DNA of 64,000 bases from Ancylostoma caninum (GCA_037903475.1 JBAJFG010000593.1:62001-126000), one strand, 5' to 3'; counted from the first letter of the stretch, positions 51,390-63,841 are shown. Notes: generated by a model from the sequence alone, not told the origin. Translations and numbers: made by a program.

Positions 51390-54330
51390 TAAGCCGTTTG
51401 GACAACTTTGCCTCGCTGCCCTATCTTATCACTCACATCTGGTGTGCTGGGTCCATGGTGATCCTTTTGATCCGACCACTGACAGCCGAATTGAGCTGTT
51501 GAAAAAGTTCTCCGAAATGAACCCACTTTGAAGCGACCAGCGACTTCTCTTCAGGAACGCTGTGGATTTTCGAATTTCGAGGTATTTCTTTTTCCCAACA
51601 ATTGGAGCTGCCACAGGAAGGCAGAGCCGGCACCCAGTACTGGGACTCACGAGACGTTCATGAGACGCAACCAAAGATGGTTAGAGTGATTGCTTATCCT
51701 ATATACCAAATAATGTTAGGAGATGTAAGACGCAAAATTAGGTTTGTCACCCTGTTCCGTTTGGTCATGCCCTTATGAACCCTAGCCTCTAAATCTAAGC
51801 TCCAAACGCTAGAACCTCTCAGTGCTGAAACGCTACGCAAGTTTTGCTGACACTGCCTCCCACCAGGGTTTGTTTCATCCTCCTCGCATCTGAACGAGAC
51901 CTACCCTCCTCCTTCGCTTATATACCCATGCTAGCCGTTATCATTTGCAGCTCGTTTAGTTCTTGACAAAACATGTAAACAAGTGATAGGGCAGTCAGGC
52001 GAAGTTGTCCAAACGGCATTTCTCGAACATATGCAAACTGCTGGACACAAAGATGTACTTAAATACTTTAAAGTTTCGTGAAAATGTCGAAAACTCAATA
52101 AGTTACGCGTTTCTTTGGCCGAGGATTTCAAAATTCTCTGCCTGTGGACAAGAGGCTTCATTCCGCAGCAAGAGATGGCTGAAGGTGCGACATGTTTTTC
52201 CGACACGGCAGTACTTGATCAGCTGATAATAGCCACCGCTTAGAAGCTCAATTTTATATGCAACCTTAACATCATAGCCCCGCTTCTAGTAGCTTTCTAG
52301 CAAGGAAACTCGTCCGTTCCAATATTGAGTTTTAAAATAGGTGTTTTAACCGCTTTTTCACATTTCAAGCACATTATTGAAATCAGCACGTCGAGTAGGA
52401 CCAGACTCCGTTGATATCTCAATATCCATAATGAGGTGAGACGCTTTCTTCAAGGCAATTTATACTAGATGCGCGAGTTTGACGCGCGTGCGTCTGAGCG
52501 TTGAAGGACAGAGCCAACTGCATCGCTGACTCAAATCAGACGCAGGCATTTGGGGTCTCATGGCGCCCTCTCTTCACTGGGAATGTACATAAATGCTGCA
52601 TCGAGTGGTCGTCATGGAAAGTCCCCTGCAAATGGATGCGTGCGTTTAACGGGCTCACCTAGTATAAACTGCCCTGATAAAAAATACGTACGGATGGTTC
52701 AAGTGACTAAGACTAATCATGGAAATGCTCATGAACGTTGTGGTAATAGTTGCGACTTACCGGTTAGCTGGCAGCAACGAAATGGTTATATCGCAGGCGA
52801 TCCGGATAGTCGCTTGATAGCGCGACTACTGGATAACAAGCCAGCATATAAACCCGGAGTTCACGTCAGTACTGGTCCAAACCAGTAGCTCCAGCCAGCA
52901 GTCCTGTAAACCGGGAAGCCGCAGCCGCCTTATCGCCGCCTGCCCCTTCTGCCTCGTCCACCAATAAATCTATAGTATAGGCAGTGTGTGACTACCGAGG
53001 TAGTAACAGATAGACCCTCGTGGGAAGCTAGACGGTTAGGCAGAGTCGCCAGGAAGACTCGTGAGCCTACAGACAATTTGTGTACAATTCACGTATGCAA
53101 CAGAGCTGCCCTGATGAAAAACACATAGGGATGATCCAGATGAATAAGACTGATCATGGAGATACTCATGAACGTACTTGATTCCTTCATTAAAAGAAAG
53201 TACTTAATTCCTTCCTTAGAAGTAACAAAACCACTTTTTTTGGGGCTCGGCCCGAGACCTTTGCCCCCTTTGCTGTCCGACCATTTCACGAAGCCGACCT
53301 TCCCCCTGGGAAGGCCTGTGTTGCGGCCTGTAGTGGGTCCAGCTCTACTCCTCCCTATCCACTAGAGGTTCTCCTCAGTCCTTGAGCCTCACCACCTTCG
53401 TCTCTTCTTCTTTTACATTGCCGCACATTCACCATCACTGACCAATAAATGAATTTCGTTTCACACAGAGGAACAGGCAGACACTGTAAGCGCTTTATTA
53501 TAAGTCATGATAGCGGCATCATGTGCAATGCAGGTGCGTTCAATAAAATCAGTGAGCAAGGTTGCAGATTTTGGTTAGGGGATAGCGAAAAGAGATGGAA
53601 CAATCGGTTGATAGCACGCTTGCGTTAAGTTTTCATTAATTTTCACCAGCCTGATCGTCCGGCTAACACGGAACTCCCAGACTTCTTCTAGGCTCGCTTC
53701 GCTCGCCTCGCATTCATGTATATATTCCCCTCTACTGAGCGCCGGCATACCACTCTCGCATACCACTCTCGTTTGAGACATCTTCTCCCACTTGCAGACG
53801 CGTCCACCCTTGTCACACCATCGGACCTGTCTTCAGGTGCTTCCCCAATTACGGACGCCGGCGCGCCCTTATCAAACCGTTAGACCCGTCTCCAGACGAT
53901 TGCCCACCTATGCACTCTCACAGCTGTTGATTCGTTCATTGGCAACTCTACCACCACCGGGCGCCGGCGCACTTCTGACATAGCTAGCGACCCGTTTCTT
54001 ATTATTTTCTCCTACATCTGTGCTTACGCGACCCTCATCTGTGCCTCATCCATGTCACATCGCAACCCTCATAACTGTCATCCTTCGTTCGCTCGGCTCA
54101 TCCTCCTCCTAACGGCATCGTACCACCCCTTCCCCTTTATACAGTCTTGCAATCACAGGCTTTCCCAACTGTGTAAACAACTTTCGGTCATAATAAGAAG
54201 TTAACATATTTGAACATGACAGAAGTGGTCTGAAACACCCGTAAATCAAGGTAAAAATCGAAATTTGCCACATTTTGGTACATAACTGGACGCGCTGACC
54301 ACAATGGTCTAGGTATTCTCGGTTTTTTAT
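51390..54330. other. No gene called; short direct repeats
   Basis: Two related segments near 52695-52745 and 53130-53175 share AAGACTNATCATGGANAT(A/G)CTCATGAACGT. Segments near 52955 and 53440 both have CACCAATAAAT / GACCAATAAAT. They may belong to a retroelement I cannot name. A minus frame near 53781-53575 has no known domain. Confidence 0.35.
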
Positions 54331-54335
54331 GGCTG

Positions 54336-55045
54336 GTTCACACACACACATACATACACACATACACACAACACACATACACACATACACACACACCCAC
54401 ACACACATACACACACTCACACACACATACACACATACATACACACATACATACACACATACACACATAACACACATACACACATACACACATACACACA
54501 TACACACACATACACGCACATACACACATACACATACATACACACATACACACATACACACAACACACATACACACATACACACACACCCACACACACAT
54601 ACACACACTCACACACACATACACACATACATACACACATACATACACACATACACACATAACACACATACACACATACACACATACACACATACACACA
54701 CTACACGCACATACACACATACACATACATACACACATACACACATACACACATACACACATACACGCACACACACATACACACATACACACATACACAC
54801 ATGCACACACATACACACATACACGCACATACACACATACACATACATACACACATACACACATACACACCCATACACACATACACACATACACGCACAT
54901 ACACACATACACACATACACACATACACACGCATACACACATACACGCACGCACATACATACACATACATACACACATACACATACATACACACATACAC
55001 ACATATACATACACACATACACACATATATACATATACACATCTA
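54336..55045. repeat. ACACACATACACAC microsatellite (about 700 bp)
   Basis: Nearly pure CA/TA dinucleotide mixtures with ACACACATACACACATACAC units and a few CACGCACA variants. A segment of about 190 bp (about 54350-54540) recurs almost exactly at 54550-54740, a higher-order duplication. The long CVCVYVCM and THTHIHTY frames are artefacts. Confidence 0.95.
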
Positions 55046-55569
55046 TTAAACAAAGCGCCGTATGAGGGCTAGAGCGGCTAGAGATACGCGGCGGCACTCA
55101 TTGACACCGTAATCTTGAGGCGCAGACTGTGGGGCGAAATGGCCGATTTTTAGGGACTCAGACACATTCTTTCCGGGACTCGCAATTACGTCACTGCTGG
55201 CTCTCCGCATGAGGTAGTGACTTCATCACCTTCGCTGGCGGTCTCGCAGCATAGGGGTGAGGGAATGTTTGCAAGCTTTCAGGCTGCACAATGTACGCAG
55301 CAGGAAAACCACCCTTCCACTGTTGCGACGTTGTAGGCACTTCCAAAGGAGAAATAGGCCAGCTTTATGAGAGCTGCTGCGTCTGGGAAGCTAAAGAGAG
55401 GCTGAACTTACGCGGTCGCCCAAGCTGGTGGATGCTATGTCCGCATCCCCTGCTGAATTCTCGCAGTGATTCCTTAGTAACGACATCCGTTCGTTTCGAG
55501 AAAGCGTCTGCACTAACACAGAGTAAAAGCCTCAATATATCAAGACATGACATTGTGTAACCAGTCAAC

Positions 55570-56520
55570 AATATACGGATACGGGTCCACCGATGGGGAA
55601 AGGGCCCGCCATGGCTCAGTGGTGGGGGGACGCCAGGATACGGGTCCACCGATGGAGAAAGAGCCCGCCGTGGCCCAGTGGTGTGGGGAACGCCAGGATA
55701 CGGGTCCACCGATGAAGAAAACGCCAGGATACGGGTCCACCGATGGAGAAAGGGCCCGCCGTAGCCCAGTGGTGGGGGGACGCCAGGATACGGGTCTACC
55801 GATGGAGAAAGAGCCCGCCGTGGCCCAGTGGTGTGGGGAACGCCAGGATACGGGTCCACCGATGGAGAAAGAGCCCGCCGTGGCCCAGTGGTGGGGAGAC
55901 GCCAGGACACGGGCCCACCGATGAAGAAAGGGCGCGCCGTGGCCCAGTGGTGAGGGACGCCAGGATACGGGTTCACCGATGGAGAAAGGGCCCGCCGTGG
56001 CTCAGTGGTGTGGGGGACGCTAGGATACGGGTCCACGAGGAAGGATCCGCCGCTGCTCAATAGTGTGGAGAACACCAGGATACGGGTTCACTTTGGTCCG
56101 ATAGTGTTGAGAATGACGGGACGCAAGCACGCCCCTGGAGAACGGATTCGGCTTGCCCTAACTGTGAGGAAGGCGCCAGAATGCAGGCGCTCAGATAGAG
56201 GAGGGGCCCGTCGTGACCCAGTGGTGTGGATAATACCACCTGTCCGCCAATATAGGATTGGTCCGCTGTGACTCAGTAAAGTGGAGAATACCAGGATACG
56301 GTTTGGCCGACGGTGAACGGGTTCATTGTGGCCTAACAGTGAAGGTGACGCCAGAATACGGGTCCACCGATGGAAAAAAGCCCGCTGCGGCCCAGTAGTG
56401 TGGAAAACACTCGGATACGATTTCCAATAGTGTGGGGAACGGCAGCATACAGTTCCTGCGGTGGAGAACGCGTCTGCGTTCGCCCGGTAGTGAGGAATAC
56501 GCACGAATACGCCATACGAT
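55570..56520. repeat. ~60-bp minisatellite, decaying to the right
   Basis: Units contain CCAGGATACGGGTCCACCGA, GGAGAAAG(A/G)GCCCGCCGTGG and CCCAGTGGTG(T)GGGG. Unit starts near 55583, 55641, 55702, 55733 (shortened), 55792 and 55852 give a period of 58-61 bp. From 56050 on, the units are more divergent (CCAGAATACGGGTCCACCGA near 56350). Both strands stay open over several hundred bases, but this follows the repeat. Confidence 0.9.
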
Positions 56521-56734
56521 GGAGAACGGACTTCTCATACTCATACTCAACTCATAAGAAGGACTTCGTGTTTGGGCCCATTTAAAGATTGGTTCTACTT
56601 CTTTATCAATTTTCTAGAGATTTGGCAAGTGCACAGAAGCTTTTGCACATGTCCCAAGTGGGTGACCCACTCCACTTTCTAGCGTCCCGAAGGGGCGCTA
56701 GTATACACATATACACATATACACATAAGCACAT

Positions 56735-57209
56735 CAGTGGCGGAAGCAGGCCCCCCCCCCCCGACCGAGAATGGGTCGGCAAATTTTTTAAATCACTTTA
56801 CAACAGATATGAAAATCTTGCATTTTTAATTTATTTTTGTTTATTTTTATTATTATTTTTAATATAGTTTTTATCAATTATTCATTATTATAATTAAGGT
56901 TTTTATTAATTTTATTTTCCGCCTTAGTCCCCAAAACGGCGGAGACCCCACTTTTTTCCACTCCCGCTGGCCCATCTGCGGCCTGGAGAAGGACGCCGCG
57001 CAATCGCACCGCGCGCGTTGGGATCGGTGTCGTCTGCCGCGGGAATGCTACTTCTAAGCTTTTTTCTTCCCCATTCGGTCAAAAACCCTCGAAATTGGGT
57101 AGAAAGGCTGCTAGAAATAGCATAACAGCAGCAGAAAACATCGACTTCGGCACGCGCGGCGCGGTTGCGTGACATCCCTGTCGAGACCGCAGATGGGCCA
57201 ACGCCACTG
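56735..57209. mobile_element. CAGTGGCGGA-family element, long variant
   Basis: It starts CAGTGGCGGAAGCAGG, with the usual A/T-rich body and CCCAAAACGGCGGAGACCCC. It then carries an extra foldback (GCCCATCTGCGG at about 56970 mirrored by CCGCAGATGGGC at about 57190) and ends AACGCCACTG. Confidence 0.65.
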
Positions 57210-57275
57210 ACGCCCACTGTATGCTACAGTTAGTTCCATAACTCATTATACATAGCTTGCACAGGCTTCCACATC

Positions 57276-58329
57276 AATGGAGTACGTCTGCAAATTGCTT
57301 AGAAGAAACTGCTTGGCACTTACGGAAAATAGTGGTTACTCCTACATCTACTACAGAGATTGTCCAAGAAACGACGATGTGGAGTGGAGGACAAGCTGGC
57401 AAGGAGAGTGAGCGAAATAAGAGAAATCACCAGTTACGTCGTATCTATCCAAAAATATTGGAACATTTCAGTTCAACGAGACACTTTCAAGGGGCTGCAA
57501 GCGATGGAAACAAAAATGTGGCAAAGAATATCCCAGTCATTATGCATGCAAACAGTTTAGAAGAAAATGTAACGCGCTCCATATTACTGCACTTGCTGAC
57601 GCTATTGACGACTCATCATCATCATCATCATCATCATCAGAAAAAAGTGCAAAGTGGTGGAATCGTTATTCTACTCCTACCATTATGAGTAAAGCTTCCA
57701 CTAAAAAAGTATTTTTCCGCAAAAAAGTGTTGTGTAAATTGAATGATTGAGGACCAGTTTCCGTGCAACAGTATGCATTTCTAGTTTGTCGAGTATAGTT
57801 CACCCATTAAGAAAATAGAGAAAATGTGCTCAAAATGGGAAAGAAAATGTGGTGAGAAATGGCTGAACCACTACACTTGCCGAATGCTCTACAGAAAATG
57901 CAACGCTCAAAGTCCTTTAATTCAACCCATTAATGGGCTCAAATCGAGAAATTCAACAAATTCAGGAGAATCAGTTGGAATTAAGGTTCGTCTATCCTCC
58001 GTCGTGAATTGCGTGCGGAACCATCAATCTTTTGAGCCAGTGTGTAGCATAAGTATTCACATGAACTGATTAAGGATCGCGGGAAGATCCTCGAGCAGTG
58101 TGAAAAGTGGAAAAAAACATGCGCAAGAAAATATCCAGGACACTACTCTTGTCTCCAGTATCGACGGAGGTGCAAGTTCGTGGATCCACATTGTAGGAAT
58201 GGATTGCTATCAAACGGCCCCGTTCCTCACTTGGCCCCTCACTGGATCTCTCTACTGACACTAACTCCACTATTTGTGGTGAAAACCGAGATCAAATTGC
58301 AGACTGTGACGAAGTTTCTTACTTGTTAA
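57276..58329 (+). CDS. Unrecognised gene with tandem four-cysteine modules (C-x2-W-x3-C-x9-C-x6-C)
   Basis: Four modules lie on successive exon candidates. Module 1 (second half only, 57276) reads MEYVCKLLRRNC. Module 2 (57496) reads CKRWKQKC then HYACKQFRRKC. Module 3 (57827) reads CSKWERKC then HYTCRMLYRKC. Module 4 (58099) reads CEKWKKTC then HYSCLQYRRRC. The spacing is identical in the three full copies, with HY two residues before the third Cys. Two introns are plausible: about 57382-57471 before FNETLSRGC, and 57985-58047 (GTTCGT...GTGTAG, 63 bp, phase 0) between modules 3 and 4. The last exon ends at TAA 58327-58329 after a hydrophobic stretch WISLLTLTPLFVV. A run of eight serines follows module 2. 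Even cysteine number and repeated spacing suggest disulfide-bonded secreted domains; this is inference. No signal peptide or first exon was found upstream, where a MITE sits. I do not know the family. Confidence 0.6.
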
Positions 58330-58654
58330 ATTCTGATTCCTGATGAAATATTAGTATGGATAAAGTTAATGATGTGGAAACTTACATCTACAAACTGTTC
58401 CACATTGTCGACATCTTCACTTTGAGCGTAGTCCATAAAAGAGAGGTCCTAGGTGATAATAAATTCTCAAGAATGCAGAGGATGAAATCAAAAGCTTCTC
58501 TTCAATAGAGGTTAGCGAAGTATATACAAAAAAAGGATGACACTGGGTTTATAGAGTGGCTTATTAAGGTTGCCACCGAAATTCGAGAAAGTTTTAGAAT
58601 CTTATCTAAAATACCCATTAAGATAGAAAAAACTTAACTTGTTTTACAGTAAAG

Positions 58655-58676
58655 ATATATGACGCTGCCAACCAAA
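58655..58676 (+). other. 22-nt segment shared with 62665-62686 (opposite strand)
   Basis: After a TTTTACAG acceptor-like site, the 22 bases from ATATATGACGC to CCAACCAAA (reading IYDAANQ) are identical to part of the minus-strand exon at 62764-62583. Confidence 0.6.
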
Positions 58677-58679
58677 ACC

Positions 58680-60020
58680 TTTCGGTATTTGCGTTCAGAT
58701 AGAGAAGTGCATCTCTCTGATGCCACAGATGGATTCCAGCTCGTGAAAAGAGAAGCTACGGACGAGCCGTGTACGACACCGAAATAAACGAACTGTGGAG
58801 AAGACACGCAAACCGGATGCATGGAGAAGAGCAGCATTGTGTAAGCTGCGAAAAGACTGACGCTTCCGACTTGCCATTCCACCGAGAAGGCTGACGGTAC
58901 AGGGATGTGGGAGATACGCACCGACGCCGCGTGGGACTTTAGTGGTTCAACATTGTGTTTAGAATGCCCATTTTTCTAAGAATCTATAATTGCTAGAAAG
59001 TAATAGTAAAGGATACAATCAGTTTCAGTAATTTCACTACTGGTAAAGCTACAGATAATATTCACATGATTTATTATAATTTATTTTCCCTATTTCCTTC
59101 CCTTTCCTTTATGTCTTTCTTTCATTTTCCCTACCATATTGTAGGGTACAGATTAGCTGGGCCAACTGTACTTCGCCCACCCTGCCCAGCTACATCCGTA
59201 AGAGAAAAGTTCTCGCTTTTAAATAGTATAGGCATAATGCATCAGATAAGATGTGGATCCTCATGAGGCGGTGGGATGCACAACGTTACACTGCCAACGG
59301 CGAAGTATGTCATCATGAACCATGAGGTTCATTACCAGGGCTGAAACGGTTCGGATCTCGGCATGCATCCGGGGTCGGAACGATACCGACCTTGGAGCTG
59401 AGCCGAGATTCGAGCGGTTCAGACCTGGTATCTTTACGGAGACATGGCTCTTTTCATGCAGGTATACGTAATTAACGCGTTAGTTGGTGACTTTCGCGAT
59501 ATCTTAGCATCCAAGGGGTCCTCGTAAAATTCGGATTTTTCAAATGGGACTTTGTTTTCGTTCCGACCCTACGAAAACTCGTGCTGGGGCCGGAGGTACG
59601 TAGAAATGAATAACCTTTATAGAATGGCAGTGTGTTTAGTGAGCACTAGACCTTTGACTTGATATCAAAATGTCGACATCGAGCCAATCGAATAAATTAA
59701 ACTTCCGGCGTGAATGACACCCTAAGATGTAGTCGTCTAAATAGGACGAGAAATTTCATATCTCATAAGGTAGTCAAGATGAGACAGGATTTCACTTCAT
59801 CCAACATTTTGGCAATTCTATATGAATAAGTCAGCTCTAGTCAGCATCCTTGAAGAATTGCGCCCCTGCAGGACGCTGGAAAGTGGGAAGAGGCAGCTAG
59901 TTGAGGTATATGTTAAACCTTCAAACTTTCGAATCCCCCAGAAAATTAAGAATAACCAAAACTAAACATTATCCGCGCTCAAGTGCAAAATCCGACTTGT
60001 GATATGCGTATATTCTAACA
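58680..60020. other. No gene called; possible hAT-like end
   Basis: CAGGGCTGAAACGGTTCGGA begins at about 59337 and is followed by a GGTTCGGATCTCGGC / GCCGAGATTCGAGCGGTTC inverted pair. A similar GAACGGTTCTGAACTCGG occurs at 60851. No partner terminus or duplication could be fixed. Confidence 0.3.
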
Positions 60021-60027
60021 ATAGCCC

Positions 60028-60848
60028 TGGGCATACTCCAAGCGACTTGGTTGCTGCGACTGAGTTTTGCACGAGCGATTCAGTCGTGGTGGCTGGGTCT
60101 GTTCTTGGGCATACTCCATTTAATGATTGGCGACGGCACTGAATCATTTGCTGGGCTCATCCCACTAGAACTTCGATATTTAGGATTCAATCACATTTGT
60201 TTCCTGTAGCTAGCGGTAGTGAGCTGGTATAAAAGCTTTTTACGTTTGAATTGTGGATTATGATTGGTTGTGAAAAGCTATTTTAGCGTTTCGAACTGGT
60301 TCTAATTCCTTATTTGACCTACTGAGCATAATAATTGCGTTTTTTCCTTGGTATTTCAGTAAAACGCACAATGTGGAGGTATGCGAAGTCGGTTATAGAG
60401 AAGAAGGAATAGGAAATCACTCTTAAATACTGGACTTTGGGAAGGAATTAAGAGGATATTACTTAGAAAAAGAGAAAGATTTACACATATTCTCATCAAT
60501 TCTCGAGAGGAAGTCTGTTGTAGTAAGAAACCTACACAAATGAATCGAAACAAACGAAGTTTCTAAGAAGAGGAAGCAAAAAGCTGAGCGATTCAGTCGC
60601 GTCGCATTTTCTAGACGTAGCGACGCGATTGCACGAGAAATGAGGAAAATCGCTGATGACTCACAAAATGAAGTATGCCCAGGTCGCAATTGACAAGCAC
60701 CATTCCTCGTGCTTTTGTAAAAATCGGCCGCGCGTCTACGGTTTGCTCTTGAAAATGAATATGCGTGGAATGATCACGGCAGCTTTTGTGATGTTTGCAA
60801 GTTAAATCGTGTGGCGACCAAATCGCCCTCGCTGCAAATATGCCCAGC
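60028..60848. mobile_element. Possible TIR element, TGGGCATA ends
   Basis: TGGGCATACTCCAAGCGAC at the left and CAAATATGCCCA at the right are inverted ends. GCGATTCAGTCG and GCACGAG recur in both orientations inside, with another TATGCCCAGG at 60673. The boundaries are tentative. Confidence 0.4.
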
Positions 60849-61662
60849 CCCGAACGGTTCTGAACTCGGCAGACAACCGCGGTCGGTACAGTTCCTATCG
60901 GACTTCGGCAAAAGCTTAGCTCGAGCAGGAAACATTACGAAGTCTCCTTCGACCTACCGAAAAATCTACAAAACCCCATTGTGAAAAAGCGAGTTAAAAC
61001 AACATTGTGCTAAAATCTAAAAATGGAGGAAGGGGATAGGGTTTTGCTAGGCTTTTGCCATTAGTTTGATACAGCAATGTTTTCCGAATACAACATTGCA
61101 AACAAAATTGGAAATAATTGATTTTGGAAAAAGTTATATGAAGAAGTTGCGTCGAAGGGTGCTGAAGAACGTTTTTAACCAATTCTTTTCCGTTTAACCA
61201 AAGGAACGCGGCAATTTTATTATTCGTTGAAAATTGGAAATATTAGGTTGTAACACAAGTCTCCGCTGTTTTGAAACTCCCGACAAAAAAAAGTTTTATA
61301 AAAAATCAAATAACACCAGATACCAATCAAACCATGCAGCACAACACTCGCTGATCCTTGCCGTTTTCATAGCAGAACCTCGACTCCGCTGCTCCAGAAT
61401 TCCGTGGACTATGAGTGGAGGAACTGATTAGACATTCTTGTAATCTGAACCGGGCGCTCGGTTAGAGTCAGATCTGTGTTACATAATGCGCAATTGAAAA
61501 TTCCTCTGCGACCTTTTCGCTTTTGAAAGAGTTGGACCAGCAAAATTCAGGGGCCTTCGAAATAATGCAAAATGATATGATCGCAAACTACGCTTGGAAC
61601 TTGGCCCAAAATTTTACCGATTAGTGTCGGAAAACCGTTGATGTTTCTAGTCACAACAGAGG

Positions 61663-61902
61663 AATGGGAGCCCTCGAGAATGGGTCGCCAAATTTTTGAA
61701 ATTACTCAACAAATCAAATAAAAATCTTGTATTAGTTTATTTCCAATTGTTTACTATCGTTATTTTCAAAATAATTTTTATTAATTACTTATTATCATAA
61801 TTGATAATTTTATTAATTTCATTTTCAATCTGGGTCTCCAAAGCGGCGGAGACCCCACTTTTCCCACGCCCCTCCTCCTCCTACCTTCTGCGTTCGGCAC
61901 TG
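61663..61902. mobile_element. CAGTGGCGGA-family element, worn copy
   Basis: The body GAGAATGGGTCGCCAAATTTT ... GGCGGAGACCCCACTTTTCC and the end CTGCGTTCGGCACTG match the family. The left end is eroded. Confidence 0.65.
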
Positions 61903-62582
61903 ATAATCACTTATTACAAGCGTTTAGAAATCCCTATCTAAAAACAGCGGAAACTTATGTAACAACCCAATAAATGACTTTAAGGAGAGTTGTTTGATGA
62001 AAATTCGTTGGATCGGCGATGAACCCTAAATTTTAGTGTAAATTTAGGGTGCAGAGAAATCCGGCAAAGAAAAAAAAAGAAAAGCAATACCTCCTTTCAA
62101 AATCAGTTGATTCTTCCTTCGGCAGCTATAGGAAGAGTACTATGTCTAACCTTGTACAAAGCAAAGTTCGTGAAAGATCCGTTCATTACAAACGATGCAG
62201 TGGGTAATGCTAAGTACTTCTTCAGCTGCAACTCCTATCAAAATCAATTAAATCCAATTCTCTTTAAGAAAAAGATAGAAATTGCCATTTGCAGCCTAGA
62301 GCCCCTGTTTTCCACAAGATCCGTGCAAAACGTTTCCTTTTATAAGTGCTAGAAGCAGTGCTGTTTGCAGAATTTTCTCATGATAACCACACAAACTGGC
62401 TGAGATCAATAGGTTCCAATTTCACTGAAGACTGGAGAAAGAGTAGTATGTGCACTGTTGATATAAAATTTGAGCACGATTCGTTCAAATATCAATGATG
62501 CCATGGGTACCGCTAGGTCCATTTCCATTTTTGGTAATAATCACCTCTAGTTCACATGTTTTTTCCTATGTTTTTCTGATAC

Positions 62583-63841
62583 CTGAAGTTGTAGGCCTCC
62601 ACAGCGGGAAATTCATCGTGAAGATATGTAGAGCTGATTTTTTTTGGCATTTTTACTAGGATTATTTGGTTGGCAGCGTCATATATGCACCCAAACAGGC
62701 CGTCTGGATCTACAATCACGAAAGAGTCTGTTTTTGTCAGCTTTTTACAATTACTCTTTGATTCCTAGCTTTTGAATGTATTGAAGTGCTGTCCACGATT
62801 AAGCGAAATAACGTGGCTAAAAGACTAATAATAGACTGAATAAATTGAGTACATATGAATATCTAAATAAATAAATAGATAGAGGTGAAAATCATTTAAT
62901 ACATATGCTTGCCTATGCATTGGTAAGATTCAAAACTTTCGTACCTTCTCAAACTCCTGGAGTTCATTTTTGATATCAAACTTGGCTTTATCCGGCGAAT
63001 CTTGTGATGCTCTGAGTACGAGTGTATGGGAGTCTGCTTCGCAGCTGTTCTCTAGAGACTCCTGAAACAACGGTTTCTTAAATACGAACATCCATTGTGC
63101 TTCGAATGAAGTTCAAAATGTGCTCCGCAACAAACCCTGTCTGAGGTCAGACATGTTGATTATCACTCATGGTATGCACAGTGGCTGCCACATATTTGGC
63201 ACGCTACCAATTTTGGGCGATTAACTGATGAAAATATAAAATCTGTATTTCAAGCTTGGAGTGAGCTATCAGGGCAGTACCCACGAATGTGATAAGGCAT
63301 AATATTCTCCTTCTCACCTCTACTCTACACCTCACACTGCCGCTATAGCCCTCGAGGACTGTAGCACCATGCGTTGCCGTCGCTGGCGACTGTGACACCG
63401 GTGTGCATTCGGTGATGAGTGACCGTATCCGGTTATCCGTTTTACCGTTATCCGTAGGTTTTGGCTTTTGATGCGGGATAACGGTGCGGATAAGGCCATA
63501 GTAGTAGATTCATTTCGCACGCTCCCAACAGAGGAGAGCTTCAATTTCAAGAAAATCCGTCGTATCACATGATCTAGCGCATTTTCCCTCATATGTGATT
63601 TTGAGTCTAGAAGCGATGTAGGAGATGGTGATACAGACTTGTACTCGTCTAGAAAGGCTCTTGCTCAGGTTTTCTGAGTTTTCCGACAATCGAGGAAATA
63701 CCCTCGAAAACATTGTTTACCTGTAAGATTATCAACAACGCTGACTAATGTTGTGACCTCTGACAAAGTTGAAGTTGATGACCTCACAACGTACAGATGA
63801 GTGGTGCGCTCTTGCTCGCGAAGTTCAATTTGACTATTCAT
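62583..63841 (-). CDS. Unknown gene fragment, up to three exons
   Basis: Exon candidate 1 (63841-63721) starts MNSQIELREQERTTHLYVVR and ends at donor GTAAAC in phase 1. Exon candidate 2 (63061-62945, 39 codons) has acceptor GTTTCAG and donor GTACGA, and encodes ESLENSCEADSHTLVLRASQ and FDIKNELQEFEK. Exon candidate 3 (62764-62583) joins exon 2 in phase 0 and encodes LTKTDSFVIVDPDGLFGCIY then DAANQIILVKMP, ending at donor GTATCA. Exon 1 does not join exon 2 in phase directly, so another exon may lie between or exon 1 may be wrong. I do not recognise the product; the segment FVIVDPDG faintly recalls the IVILVDPDG of the trehalose-phosphatase cap, too short to rely on. Confidence 0.4.
62945..63061 (-). 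CDS. Unknown gene, exon with clean splice sites
   Basis: This 117-bp phase 0-0 exon has TTGTTTCAG acceptor and AAG|GTACGA donor. The encoded piece is acidic and Ser-rich, then helical (FDIKNELQEFEK). It is the best supported part of the unknown minus-strand gene. Confidence 0.5.

Noticed and set aside
54109..55072. Long open frames of CVCVYVCM (minus) and THTHIHTY (plus)
   Set aside because: They are translations of the CA/TA microsatellite in all frames and have no domain.
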